DNA of 64,000 nucleotides, taken from assembly GCF_001613105.1 (NCBI RefSeq), contig NZ_BDBS01000010.1, forward strand, positions 248,001 through 312,000, in the 5' to 3' direction. Both the position numbers and the translations under genes were made by a program. The notes beneath the pieces were generated by a model. That model was not told where the DNA came from, searched no databases, and worked only from the letters and a program-made list of their open reading frames with translations. Source of the DNA: Nocardia pseudobrasiliensis NBRC 108224. Its GTDB lineage: Bacteria > Actinomycetota > Actinomycetes > Mycobacteriales > Mycobacteriaceae. This document shows positions 26,764-34,992 of the stretch, in pieces (the first letter of the stretch is position 1; each line of letters opens with the position of its first letter).

Positions 26764-27246
26764 ATGCCTTCGCTACCGATCTCGACCGTCCGTCAAAAGC
26801 TGTTCGGCCTGGTTCAGCAGGTCAACGATGATCACGATCCTTTGACGGTCGTCACCAAGACCGGCGAGAACGCGGTCCTCGTGGCCGAATCCGATTGGAA
26901 CTCGCTCATGGAGACGTTGTACGTGCTGCAGACCCACGGGGGTGAACAATTACTGCGCTCTGCCCAGGACGCTCGTGAAGGACGTACTCAAACCCACGCT
27001 CTGATCGATCCGGACACGGAGGAATCGAAGCCACCCGCGGTGGCCCCGGCGGAGGCCGGCGAGCTTCTCTGGGCGATAGCCGAGAAGTTCTACGCCGCAG
27101 GCGTCGAGGGCACGGCTGTGGCGGAGGCGAAGAAGCAGGTAGGAAAGGAATTGCGGGAGAAGGGGTTTGACGTCGCAATCGTTCGCGAGGACCGCGGTCG
27201 ACGTCCGTCCTCCTCGAAAGCGACACCCCCACTGCGGAAGGCATGA
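26764..27246 (+). CDS. Phd/YefM-family antitoxin with a C-terminal extension
   Basis: A 160-residue antitoxin. Residues 1-75 form the YefM/Phd DNA-binding and dimerisation domain (PISTVRQKLFGLVQQVNDDH, then NAVLVAESDWNSLMETLYVL). It would bind the operator upstream and neutralise the toxin encoded 4 bp downstream. Typical members are about 80-95 residues. Here residues 90-160 add a charged, partly helical region (LLWAIAEKFYAAGVEGTAVA, then a basic tail rich in Arg, Ser and Pro). ATG 26764 has a strong GGGGAGC site; the upstream frame to 26626 crosses the operator and is rejected. Confidence 0.85.
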   Translation: MPSLPISTVRQKLFGLVQQVNDDHDPLTVVTKTGENAVLVAESDWNSLMETLYVLQTHGGEQLLRSAQDAREGRTQTHALIDPDTEESKPPAVAPAEAGELLWAIAEKFYAAGVEGTAVAEAKKQVGKELREKGFDVAIVREDRGRRPSSSKATPPLRKA

Positions 27247-27250
27247 CCGC

Positions 27251-27520
27251 GTGGCGGATCGAAAACTCACTTTTACCGCTCAGGGATGGCGAAGCTACGA
27301 AGGGTGGCTGGCCCGGGATCGCGCGATCTTGAAGGCGACCAACAAGTTGATCGATGCTGCACTTGCGGACCCCTTCGCCGGCGTCGGCAAGCCGGAGCCG
27401 CTACGGCACCAACTGGCTGGCCATTGGTCTCGTCGTATCACCCAGGAACACCGCTTGATCTACTACGTCACTGATGCCGAGATCGTGATCGTGCAGGTGG
27501 GTGGCCACTACGACGGCTAG
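27251..27520 (+). CDS. Txe/YoeB-family mRNA interferase toxin
   Basis: An 89-residue RelE-fold endoribonuclease expected to cleave mRNA on the ribosome. Residues aligned with the YoeB active site are present: Glu49 (GKPEPL), Arg68 (TQEHRLIYYV), His86 and Tyr87 in the terminal GHYDG, each three positions after the E. coli numbering (46, 65, 83, 84). GTG start 4 bp after the antitoxin stop. The toxin looks intact. A strong terminator follows 30 bp downstream. Confidence 0.92.
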   Translation: MADRKLTFTAQGWRSYEGWLARDRAILKATNKLIDAALADPFAGVGKPEPLRHQLAGHWSRRITQEHRLIYYVTDAEIVIVQVGGHYDG

Positions 27521-27550
27521 GGTCCGATGTGGAACCCCTTGAACGAGGAA

Positions 27551-27580
27551 CGGGCCGCCGAGCGGATGCTCGGCGGCCCG
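27551..27580. terminator. Bidirectional terminator between toxin and sigA
   Basis: Perfect 13-bp stem CGGGCCGCCGAGC / GCTCGGCGGCCCG with a GGAT loop, placed between the convergent toxin and sigA genes. Usable by both. Confidence 0.85.
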
Positions 27581-27595
27581 ATTCGTGAATCGAAC

Positions 27596-28978
27596 TCAGT
27601 CCAGATAGTCCCGCAGGACCTGCGAGCGGCTCGGGTGGCGGAGCTTGCTCATGGTCTTGGATTCGATCTGGCGGATGCGTTCGCGGGTGACGCCGTAGAC
27701 CTGGCCGATTTCGTCCAGGGTGCGCGGCTGGCCGTCGGTGAGACCGAAGCGCAGGCGGACCACGCCCGCCTCGCGCTCGGAGAGCGTCTCGAGGACGGAC
27801 TGCAGCTGATCCTGCAGGAGGGTGAAGCTGACGGCGTCGACCGCGACGACGGCCTCGGAGTCCTCGATGAAATCGCCGAGCTGCGAATCGCCTTCGTCGC
27901 CGATGGTCTGATCCAGGGAGATGGGTTCACGCGCGTACTGCTGGATCTCCAGCACCTTCTCCGGCGTGATGTCCATTTCCTTGGCGAGCTCCTCGGGGGT
28001 GGGCTCGCGGCCCAGATCCTGCAGGAGTTCGCGCTGGATACGGCCCAGCTTGTTGATGACCTCGACCATATGCACCGGGATGCGGATGGTTCGGGCCTGG
28101 TCGGCCATCGCGCGAGTGATGGCCTGGCGGATCCACCACGTGGCGTAGGTCGAGAACTTGTAACCCTTGGTGTAGTCGAACTTCTCGACCGCGCGGATCA
28201 GACCGAGGTTGCCTTCCTGGATGAGGTCCAGGAACGCCATGCCGCGGCCGGTGTAGCGCTTGGCCAGCGAGACGACCAGACGCAGGTTCGCCTCGAGCAG
28301 ATGGTTCTTGGCGCGGTTGCCGTCGCGCATGATCCACTGCAGATCGCGGCGCGGGCCGACCGCCAGCTTCTCGCCCTTCTCGGCGAATTCGCGCAACTTC
28401 TCGGTGGCGTAGAGCCCGGCCTCGATGCGCTTGGCGAGCTCCACCTCCTCCTCGGCGTTGAGCAGCGCGACCTTACCGATCTGCTTGAGATAGGCGCGGA
28501 CCGAGTCGGCGGAGGCGGTGAGCTCGGCGTCCTTGCGCGCCTGGCGCAGCGCCTCGGACTCCTCCTCGTCCCAGACGAAATCGCCGGAGGCCTTGTCCTT
28601 CTCGGACGGCTCCTCGGCCTCTTCGTCCTCGGTCTCCTCGACGGCGACCTCTTCCTCGACCAGCTCGGCATCCTCTGCCAAGTCGTCCTCGGAGACATCG
28701 ATGTCGAGGTCGTCGAGATCGACCGACTCCTCGTCGATGATCTCTTCGGATTCGCCCTCGGCGCCGGGCGCGGCCTTGGCGCCGGCCTTCTTTGCCGGGG
28801 CCTTCTTGGCGGCGGCCTTGGCGCCGGCCTTCTTGGCGGGCGCCTTCTTCGCGGCGGCCTTCTTGGCCGGAGCCTTCTTCGCGGCAGCCTTCTTGACCGG
28901 CCGTGCTGCGGTGGGGCCTTCGGCGGAGTCGGCGGCTTCTGCCGATTCGGCGGTCTCTCGGGTATTCGTGGCTACCAC
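27596..28978 (-). CDS. sigA: Primary RNA polymerase sigma factor SigA
   Basis: A 460-residue housekeeping sigma factor. Region 1.2 begins [20 protein letters not shown], region 2 has [20 protein letters not shown] and [15 protein letters not shown], region 3 has [13 protein letters not shown], and region 4 ends [20 protein letters not shown]. The N-terminus (about residues 28-70) is a run of Ala/Lys/Pro repeats ([19 protein letters not shown]), followed by an acidic stretch to about 135. Start at GTG 28978. The last 300 residues are almost identical to mycobacterial SigA from memory. The leader upstream contains unusual RNA structure. Confidence 0.98.
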   Translation of the reverse strand: MVATNTRETAESAEAADSAEGPTAARPVKKAAAKKAPAKKAAAKKAPAKKAGAKAAAKKAPAKKAGAKAAPGAEGESEEIIDEESVDLDDLDIDVSEDDLAEDAELVEEEVAVEETEDEEAEEPSEKDKASGDFVWDEEESEALRQARKDAELTASADSVRAYLKQIGKVALLNAEEEVELAKRIEAGLYATEKLREFAEKGEKLAVGPRRDLQWIMRDGNRAKNHLLEANLRLVVSLAKRYTGRGMAFLDLIQEGNLGLIRAVEKFDYTKGYKFSTYATWWIRQAITRAMADQARTIRIPVHMVEVINKLGRIQRELLQDLGREPTPEELAKEMDITPEKVLEIQQYAREPISLDQTIGDEGDSQLGDFIEDSEAVVAVDAVSFTLLQDQLQSVLETLSEREAGVVRLRFGLTDGQPRTLDEIGQVYGVTRERIRQIESKTMSKLRHPSRSQVLRDYLD

Positions 28979-29191
28979 GTACGCCCTTTCGTGACGGTCT
29001 CGTGCGGCGTCACGCCAGAGTGGAAACTTCCGGCGGAGCGGTTCTGTCGGGGGTCATCCGGCTCTCGTGCCGGTGTCGGTTCCGGCCTACCGCCGGTCAT
29101 GCGTTCCATTGTAACGACCGAAACGGAATGCTCGTGTCTACACCTCGCTGGTGACACGAGCATTCCCGGATGGTAGACACCGGATGAGGGG
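28979..29191 (-). promoter_or_regulatory. sigA leader with a perfect 14-bp hairpin and a competing pairing
   Basis: In the ppgK-sigA gap, GGAATGCTCGTGTC (29125-29138) pairs perfectly with GACACGAGCATTCC (29153-29166) around a 14-nt loop. GTGTCTAC (29134-29141) can instead pair with GTAGACAC (29073 bases further is not meant; the partner is at 29173-29180). The two pairings exclude each other. On the minus strand TACAAT (29108-29113) is a good -10 just downstream of the hairpin. The hairpin may end the ppgK transcript, with sigA having its own promoter. Confidence 0.55.
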
Positions 29192-29950
29192 TCAGGGCGC
29201 GACACCGGCGGTGACCGCCATGGCCGCCCCGACGATGCCCGCGGTATTGCGCAGATGGGCCGCTACCACCGGAGTTCGGTTGCCCAGCAACGGAATCCAG
29301 TGTTCGGCGTCGCGGCTGATACCGCCGCCGGCGACGAAGATATCGGGCCAGACCAGGTTCTCCAGCGTCACCAGCACCTTGGTCACCTCGGCCGCCCACT
29401 GCTTGTAGGACAGGTTTTTCCGTTCCTTCACCGAGGAGGCGGCGCGATGTTCGGCCTCCTTGCCCTTGACCTCGATATGGCCGAATTCGGTATTGGGAAC
29501 CAGCGTGCCGTGATACAGCAGCGCCGAGCCGATGCCGGTGCCGAAGGTCAGCAGCATGACCAGACCCGAGATGTCGCGCGCCGCGCCGAACCGGTCCTCG
29601 GCCATACCCGCCGCGTCGGCGTCGTTGAGCACCACGACATCGCGGCCGCCCAGGGCCAGGGAGAACAGTTTGGCCGCATCGGTGTCGACCCAGGTCTTAT
29701 CGATATTGGCGGCGGTGCGGACGATGCCGTTGACCACGACGCTGGGCATTGTGATACCGACCGGTCCGTCCCACTCGGCTTGGGCCACCAGCTTGGCCAC
29801 GGTTTCGGCGACAGCGCTCGGGGTGGACGGATGCGGTGTCGCGAACTTGATCCGGTCGCGCACGAGATCGCCGGTTTCCAGATCCACCAGCGCGCCCTTG
29901 ACGCCGCTGCCACCGATGTCGATGCCGAATGCTTGTCCCCGAGCGGACAT
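29192..29950 (-). CDS. ppgK: Polyphosphate glucokinase
   Basis: A 252-residue ROK-family kinase that phosphorylates glucose with polyphosphate or ATP. The phosphate-binding motif DIGGSGVKGALVDLETG begins at residue 11, LTFGTGIGSALLYHG is the second phosphate loop, and PNTEFGHIEVKG carries the sugar-binding Glu/His. VWPDIFVAGGGISRD follows. ATG 29950 begins MSARGQAF; the longer frame is less family-like. Located upstream of sigA as in mycobacteria (Rv2702). Confidence 0.95.
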   Translation of the reverse strand: MSARGQAFGIDIGGSGVKGALVDLETGDLVRDRIKFATPHPSTPSAVAETVAKLVAQAEWDGPVGITMPSVVVNGIVRTAANIDKTWVDTDAAKLFSLALGGRDVVVLNDADAAGMAEDRFGAARDISGLVMLLTFGTGIGSALLYHGTLVPNTEFGHIEVKGKEAEHRAASSVKERKNLSYKQWAAEVTKVLVTLENLVWPDIFVAGGGISRDAEHWIPLLGNRTPVVAAHLRNTAGIVGAAMAVTAGVAP

Positions 29951-30092
29951 TGAGACTCCTCGTTCCCTCTGGTGCCGGGCGAAAACAAATGCGCGCGGCA
30001 CGTTACACGGCGTTGTGTGATGGGCTGCCCGACGAACCGATCTGTGTCGTGCGCGACAAGCCTAATGCGCGGCCGGGAGGATCTGTGCTGCG

Positions 30093-31013
30093 ATGGATGT
30101 CGTGCCCGAATCCAACCGCCCGGCCCCCGCCGCAGATGCCCTCGACCGGCAACCGTCCGATCCCGCCGAAGTCGCCGAATTGCGTCGTGTCGCAATCCAT
30201 CTGGCGCAGACCGCCGCCGCGCACGTGCGCACCCGCCGACCCGAGGTGTTCGGTAGCGGCCGCGCCGAGGACGCGGTGCGCTCCAAGAGCACCCCGACCG
30301 ATCCGGTCACGGTCGTCGACACCGAGACCGAGCAGCTCATCCGCGGCCTGCTCGCCGAATTGCGGCCCGGCGAGCACGTGCTGGGCGAGGAGGGCGGCGG
30401 CAGCCTGGACGACACCGGCGCGGAGATCGTCTGGGTGGTCGACCCGATCGACGGGACCGTGAACTTCATGTACGGCATCCCGGCGTACTCGGTCTCGGTC
30501 GCCGCCATGCGGGCGGGACGCTCACTGGCCGGGGCCGTGGTGGACGTCGCGCGGTCGGTCACCTACAGCGCCGGACTGGGGGCGGGCGCGCACCGCGACG
30601 ATCCGGACGGTACGTCGATCGCCCTGCGCTGCAACGCCCTCGATTCGCTCGAGATGACGCTGCTGGCCACCGGATTCGGCTATGGGTCTTCCCGGCGCGC
30701 CCGGCAGGGTCGATTGGTCGCCGAGGTGTTGCCGCACGTGCGCGACATTCGCCGCGTCGGCTCGGCCGCGCTGGATCTGTGCATGGTCGCCTCGGGACAG
30801 GCCGACGCGCACTACGAACACGGCCTCAACACCTGGGACTGGGCCGCGGGGGCCCTGATCGCCGCCGAGGCGGGCGCACGGCTGGTGCTGCCGCCGCCGG
30901 GCTCGGTGAGCAAGACCGGCGAGCTGACCGTGGCCGTGGCGCCCGGCATCGCGGACGAACTGCTCGCCCTCTTCGAGCGCCTCGGTGTGTCGGAGGCGAT
31001 TCCGGAGAACTAG
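30093..31013 (+). CDS. suhB: Inositol-1-monophosphatase family protein
   Basis: A 306-residue magnesium-dependent phosphatase (Rv2701c/SuhB-like). Metal-site motifs are GEEGGGS, then IVWVVDPIDGTVNFMYG near residue 118, and the C-terminal NTWDWAAGALIAAEAGA. The first 35 residues are a poorly conserved polar extension. Could supply inositol for phosphatidylinositol and mycothiol, or act on related phosphates. Divergent from ppgK (142-bp gap). Its 3' end overlaps cei by 4 bp. Confidence 0.92.
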   Translation: MDVVPESNRPAPAADALDRQPSDPAEVAELRRVAIHLAQTAAAHVRTRRPEVFGSGRAEDAVRSKSTPTDPVTVVDTETEQLIRGLLAELRPGEHVLGEEGGGSLDDTGAEIVWVVDPIDGTVNFMYGIPAYSVSVAAMRAGRSLAGAVVDVARSVTYSAGLGAGAHRDDPDGTSIALRCNALDSLEMTLLATGFGYGSSRRARQGRLVAEVLPHVRDIRRVGSAALDLCMVASGQADAHYEHGLNTWDWAAGALIAAEAGARLVLPPPGSVSKTGELTVAVAPGIADELLALFERLGVSEAIPEN

Positions 31014-31696
31014 CAGTGTCCCTTGCGGGCGGCGTCGAGCAGGCTGGAGTCGATGGCCGGTCCGCCCGGGGCCGGATTCTTCAGCGACTTCAGCACCTCC
31101 TCGGCATCGGTGCCGGGATGTACGTCGTTGCCGAACAGCGAGCCCAGGGCCAGGTCGACCGAATCGTCGGTGCGCTGATCCTCGATCAGCTCCGCGCAGG
31201 GGGCGATCAGCTGGACCGAGGCCGCGGCCGGGCGGCCGTTGACCCCGAAGCGGATCTGGCCGGTGCATTCCAGATCGCCGTTGACGTAGACCGGATCGTT
31301 GGCGAACACCGGCGCGGGCGGGCTGGCGAAGCCGTAGTCGCTCAGACGCGAGGCGATGTGCTCGGCCAGGCCGCGCTGGCCCGACGCGTTGTAGATGCGC
31401 ACCTTGGACTGCGCCAGCGGCGCGGGCTCGACATCGTGCAGGCGCGAGGAGGACACCCGCTGACCCAGCGGCGCGGGCTGCTGCGGCGCGTTGGGGTCCT
31501 GAGCCGGCGAGGGTGAGTTGCATGTCATCGCGGCATGGCTCTTACCCTCGGTGGTCAGGGCCTTGATCCACACGATCGCGCAGATCAGGGCCAGGATCGC
31601 GACCAGGGCGACCCAGGGTTGGTAGCGGCGGCGCAGGAAGGGCCGCCCCTTGTCGTCGACCGCGCTGCCTGCGGTGATCAGTGAAACCACATGCAT
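31010..31696 (-). CDS. cei: Cell envelope integrity protein Cei (LytR C-terminal domain)
   Basis: A 228-residue membrane-anchored protein with one N-terminal transmembrane helix (WVALVAILALICAIVWI, residues 28-44), a Pro/Gln-rich linker and an extracytoplasmic LytR_C domain (VRIYNASGQRGLAEHIASRL, about residues 98-180). Matches Rv2700 in domain layout and gene position between suhB and DUF4193. Rv2700 is needed for envelope integrity and virulence in M. tuberculosis; the molecular function is unknown. Confidence 0.9.
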   Translation of the reverse strand: MHVVSLITAGSAVDDKGRPFLRRRYQPWVALVAILALICAIVWIKALTTEGKSHAAMTCNSPSPAQDPNAPQQPAPLGQRVSSSRLHDVEPAPLAQSKVRIYNASGQRGLAEHIASRLSDYGFASPPAPVFANDPVYVNGDLECTGQIRFGVNGRPAAASVQLIAPCAELIEDQRTDDSVDLALGSLFGNDVHPGTDAEEVLKSLKNPAPGGPAIDSSLLDAARKGHC

Positions 31697-32135
31697 ACCT
31701 TAGGTGTTGGCGGGCCCGGAACGTGCACGCGGACACCGACGTGCCGGGTGTGAGCTGGATATCGCCCTGGTAACGATTCGCGTCAGGATCGAGCACGGAA
31801 TGGCGAGCGTGCGACCGTCGGGGTGACGATTGCCTGTCGGTTTCGGCTCGCTTGTGTTTTGATTGCGACTTTTGCCCCGCCGTCCGCTATTGTCTGGCGG
31901 CCGATTCGAATCGACTGATGTGAATCAGGGGCTCGATTTCGGGAACAACCAGGGCATGCCCTGCGTTGTCCGAGCGCGATCCGGTACGGGTTCTCGAGAT
32001 CCGGCCCGGTCGGCGAACGGTGTACACGTGACGTACACCACGGCGGGGCGGTGCTCGCCGCCCCGATTCCCGGCGGGAATCGGGGAGGAGGGGCCCGGCC
32101 CGGGATATACGGAGTAAGGACGAGGGGAAGACGAC
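31697..32135. other. 439-bp intergenic region between cei and the DUF4193 gene
   Basis: Divergent promoter space. The part from 31830 to 31900 is relatively T-rich on the plus strand, with TATTGT at 31888-31893 as a possible -10. GGTGTAC/GTACACC arms (32019-32025 and 32033-32039) form a perfect 7-bp inverted repeat that could be an operator. From 32041 on the sequence is a structured leader described separately. No coding frame is credible. Confidence 0.5.
32045..32085 (+). promoter_or_regulatory. Mutually exclusive hairpins in the DUF4193 leader
   Basis: GGGGCGG (32045-32051) pairs with CCGCCCC (32058-32064). CCCCGATTCCC (32061-32071) pairs perfectly over 11 bp with GGGAATCGGGG (32075-32085) around a three-base loop. 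The two share 32061-32064, so only one can form fully. A GGAGGAGG stretch follows at once, and the DUF4193 ATG lies 50 bp on. This resembles an attenuator or a translation-control switch; ligand unknown. Confidence 0.5.
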
Positions 32136-32438
32136 ATGGCAACCGACTATGACGCACCGAGGCGCAGTGAATCCGACGACGTGTCGGAAGACTCGCTGGA
32201 GGAGCTGAAGGCTCGTCGCAACGAGGCCGCGTCCGCCGTCGTGGATATCGACGAATCCGATACCGCGGAGTCGTTCGAGCTTCCCGGCGCGGACCTGTCC
32301 GAGGAAGTGCTGTCGGTCCGGGTGATCCCGAAACAGGCCGACGAGTTCACCTGCTCCAGCTGTTTCCTTGTTCATCACCGCAGCCGACTCGCCACCGAGG
32401 CGGGCGGCCAGATGATCTGCATGGACTGCGCGGCCTGA
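32136..32438 (+). CDS. DUF4193 protein (acidic, zinc-ribbon C-terminus)
   Basis: A 100-residue protein. The first 60 residues are acidic and helical (SEDSLEELKARRNEAASA). The end carries EFTCSSCFLVHHRSRLA and MICMDCAA, a CxxC...CxxC metal site. It matches Rv2699c in sequence type and place. ATG 32136 follows GGGGAAG. These proteins are abundant and conserved in actinobacteria; a link to transcription or ribosome is possible but unproven. Confidence 0.9.
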   Translation: MATDYDAPRRSESDDVSEDSLEELKARRNEAASAVVDIDESDTAESFELPGADLSEEVLSVRVIPKQADEFTCSSCFLVHHRSRLATEAGGQMICMDCAA

Positions 32439-32477
32439 GGGCCGGGGCAACTTCTCACAACGGGTTATTTCGTCAGC

Positions 32478-32589
32478 CCGCGCTCGGTACGCCGAGCGCG
32501 GACAAGACCCGTTCGGTCTCGGCACAGCCCGTCGCGGACCGAGCATCAACCGGACCCACCGGTCCGGCTCGGCCGATCAGAGGCCGAGC
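32478..32589. terminator. Cluster of three terminator hairpins
   Basis: Between convergent DUF4193 and DUF3093 genes there are three perfect stems: CCGCGCTCGG/CCGAGCGCGG (32478-32501, 10 bp), CCGGACC/GGTCCGG (32550-32567) and GCTCGGCC/GGCCGAGC (32567-32589, reaching into the DUF3093 stop). The first serves DUF4193. The remaining two may protect against read-through in either direction. Confidence 0.7.
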
Positions 32590-33077
32590 GCCTTCAGGAC
32601 CCGCTCGGGCCGACGCGTACTCACCAGCCAGTACGGCGTCGGGTCGTCCGGGTCGTCGAGAACGAGCAACACCATGGGGCCGATCCAGGCCCGATGCTGC
32701 ACATAGGCGGCGGGGTCGAGCTGGCGGCCCAGTGCCGCGCTTTTCGCGCTGGCGGGTACCGCGGTCGCCCGGGCCACATACGTTACCGGCAGATGTGCCC
32801 GGTCCGCGCGCAATTCGAGGGTTCCCGCGGTATCGCGCGTAACTTCCACGCGATGACGGCTCATCCACAGTAGTGCCCACACCGGAATCGGCAGCAACAA
32901 CACATACGGCAGCCAGGCCCTGATCCCCGGTGCGCCCATATGGATCTCGGCCGCCAGCAGACCGGTGATGGCGAGGCCGATGGGCCACCACCACAGCGGC
33001 ACCCAAAGGCGCTCGGAGTAGACGGGTGCGGCGGTTTCGGTGGGCTGCATGGTCACCTGTGGGGACGGGTCGGACAC
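32577..33077 (-). CDS. DUF3093 membrane protein
   Basis: A 166-residue protein with two N-terminal helices (VPLWWWPIGLAITGLLAAEI and LPYVLLLPIPVWALLWM) and a soluble domain ending WLVSTRRPERVLKALG. It matches DUF3093 (Rv2698-like) in order and layout. GTG start at 33077. Function unknown; the soluble part looks like a small PH-like beta domain (inference). Divergent from dut, with a 52-bp gap. Confidence 0.85.
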   Translation of the reverse strand: MSDPSPQVTMQPTETAAPVYSERLWVPLWWWPIGLAITGLLAAEIHMGAPGIRAWLPYVLLLPIPVWALLWMSRHRVEVTRDTAGTLELRADRAHLPVTYVARATAVPASAKSAALGRQLDPAAYVQHRAWIGPMVLLVLDDPDDPTPYWLVSTRRPERVLKALGL

Positions 33078-33129
33078 GACATCAGACTAGGTCAGTACTC
33101 CGGATGGTGAACGCGTAGGCTCGCTGTAC

Positions 33130-33624
33130 GTGACCGGTATTCCACCCATACAACTGCTGCGGCTCGATCCCGGCATCCCCGTGCCCACCCGTGCACATCC
33201 GGGCGACGCGGGCGTGGACCTGTGCACCACCGAGGACGTCATCCTGGAGCCGGGCGAGCGGGTGCTCGTGGGCACCGGTATCGCCGTGGCGCTCCCGATC
33301 GGCACGGTGGGCCTGATCCATCCACGCTCCGGCCTCGCGGCCAAGACCGGCCTGTCGATCGTCAACACCCCCGGCACGGTCGACGCCGGCTATCGGGGCG
33401 AGATCAAGGTTTGCCTGATCAACCATGATCCGCGCACCCCTATCGAGTTGCGGCGCGGCGACCGGATTGCGCAATTGCTGGTGCAGCGGGTGGAGCTGGT
33501 CGATTTCATAGAGGTCGACCGGCTCGACGAAACCTCGCGTGGCGCGGGTGGTTACGGATCCAGCGGCGGGCACGCCAGCCTGACCGCGCCGTCCGATGCG
33601 GGTCCGGTCGGCAAGGAGGCATGA
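33130..33624 (+). CDS. dut: Deoxyuridine 5'-triphosphate nucleotidohydrolase
   Basis: A 164-residue homotrimeric dUTPase that hydrolyses dUTP to dUMP. All five motifs are visible: HPGDAGVDL (1), [10 protein letters not shown] (2), [11 protein letters not shown] (3), [10 protein letters not shown] (4) and GAGGYGSSG near the end (5). Length is normal apart from a 20-residue tail. The GTG start gives the family-like [20 protein letters not shown]. The downstream DUF3710 gene overlaps by 4 bp. Confidence 0.97.
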   Translation: MTGIPPIQLLRLDPGIPVPTRAHPGDAGVDLCTTEDVILEPGERVLVGTGIAVALPIGTVGLIHPRSGLAAKTGLSIVNTPGTVDAGYRGEIKVCLINHDPRTPIELRRGDRIAQLLVQRVELVDFIEVDRLDETSRGAGGYGSSGGHASLTAPSDAGPVGKEA

Positions 33625-34496
33625 CGATGTTCGGACGGAAGAAGAGTTCCGGAGACGACGGACGCTACGACGAGTACGCGTACGACGACGAATACGAGGA
33701 GTCCGGCTACGCGGAACCGGAGTACCGGGGGCCGCGCTACGACCGCGACCAGGGGCGGCGCGGATACGACGCCGCGCCCGCAGGGGACGGCCCGCAGGGC
33801 GGGCCCTACGACTACGAGGACGTCTCCGATCTGGTCGGCACGGTCGCCGATCAGCGACTGGATCTCGGCTCGGTGATCCTGCCGGTGCCGCCGGGCGGTC
33901 AGCTGCAGGTGGAGATGACCCCCGACGGGACGCCGCAGGCGGTGCACCTGGCCACCCAGCACGGGCGGCTCACCGTGGCCGCGTACGCCGCGCCGAAGTC
34001 GCCGGGCCAATGGCGTTCGGTCGCGGCCGATCTCGCCGATTCGCTGCGCGCGGACGGGGCGCAGGTCTCGATCCAGAACGGTCCGTGGGGCCGGGAGCTG
34101 CACGCGGTCACCGAGGGCGCGGATCTGCGCTTCATCGGAGTCGACGGCTACCGCTGGATGGTGCGCTTGGTCGCCGCGGGCCCGAGCGGGGCCGCCGACG
34201 AGGGCCAGCCGCTGGTGAACGCCGCGCGCACGATCCTCAGCGAGACCATCGTCCGGCGCGGTGACGAGCCCCTGCCGGTCCGTGAGCCGCTGCCGGTGGT
34301 GCTCCCGCAGGAACTGGCCGACCAGCTCATCGCGGCGCACCAGCAGCAGATCCAGGCCCAGCAGGACGCGCTCGCGGCTCAGGCCGCGGCCGCCCAGGCC
34401 CACGCCACCGGTCAGTTCCCCGCGGTCGGCCCCGACCAGCAGGGTCCGCGCCGCGGCACCGAGGGCTCGGCGATGCAGCAGCTACGCCGGAACTGA
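33621..34496 (+). CDS. DUF3710 protein
   Basis: A 291-residue soluble protein. The first 60 residues are a low-complexity Tyr/Asp/Glu/Gly region ([19 protein letters not shown]). The conserved domain spans about residues 70-230 ([20 protein letters not shown], then [14 protein letters not shown]), and a Gln/Ala coiled-coil-like tail follows ([20 protein letters not shown]). Starts with an ATGA overlap on dut (Rv2696c-like). Function unknown. Its 3' end overlaps the convergent NTF2-like gene by 15 bp. Confidence 0.88.
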   Translation: MTMFGRKKSSGDDGRYDEYAYDDEYEESGYAEPEYRGPRYDRDQGRRGYDAAPAGDGPQGGPYDYEDVSDLVGTVADQRLDLGSVILPVPPGGQLQVEMTPDGTPQAVHLATQHGRLTVAAYAAPKSPGQWRSVAADLADSLRADGAQVSIQNGPWGRELHAVTEGADLRFIGVDGYRWMVRLVAAGPSGAADEGQPLVNAARTILSETIVRRGDEPLPVREPLPVVLPQELADQLIAAHQQQIQAQQDALAAQAAAAQAHATGQFPAVGPDQQGPRRGTEGSAMQQLRRN

Positions 34497-34934
34497 ACGA
34501 GACGCCTCGTCGAAGGCTTGGGCCACGGCGAGGCTGTCCTCGTAGACGTGGTGACGGGTGATCAGCCCGTCCACCACGGTCAGATGCAGTGCGAAGCGAG
34601 ACCGATAGGCGCGTCCGGTAGGCCGCGCGGTCTGCCGAATCTCGCCCAGCACCACCGCATCCGGGCCGTCGACGAGAATCCGTTCCACCACGGTCCCCGC
34701 CTCCTCGGCCACATGATGCCGCCCGATCTCCCGAAAGTGCTCGGCCGCATCGGCCCGCGTGACCCGATGCCGAATCCACGGCGTGGCCGCCCGCCCATGC
34801 TCCGTCTCAGGCCAATCGAGCTGCCAATCACTCTGCGGCGCATACATTTCGGCGATTTCCTCGGGATCGCCCCCGCCGATCCGACGCAGCAGTTCCTCGA
34901 CGATCGTGCGGGTGGTCGATGCGGTTTCGCTCAT
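34482..34934 (-). CDS. NTF2/SnoaL-like domain protein
   Basis: A 150-residue alpha+beta barrel protein of the SnoaL/ketosteroid-isomerase-like type. Typical elements are TRTIVEELLRRIGGGDPEEI, the conserved MYAPQSDWQLDWP, and VVDGLITRHHVYEDSLAVAQ at the end. Such proteins may be isomerases, cyclases or non-catalytic; no assignment is possible here. It is not part of the mycobacterial core order and looks like a local insertion between DUF3710 and the hydrolase. Confidence 0.82.
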   Translation of the reverse strand: MSETASTTRTIVEELLRRIGGGDPEEIAEMYAPQSDWQLDWPETEHGRAATPWIRHRVTRADAAEHFREIGRHHVAEEAGTVVERILVDGPDAVVLGEIRQTARPTGRAYRSRFALHLTVVDGLITRHHVYEDSLAVAQAFDEASRSVPA

Positions 34935-34992
34935 GCCGACGACTGTGCCGAACAGGATCGCACGCGTCGATTACCCGTGAGGTAAGCGCGGG

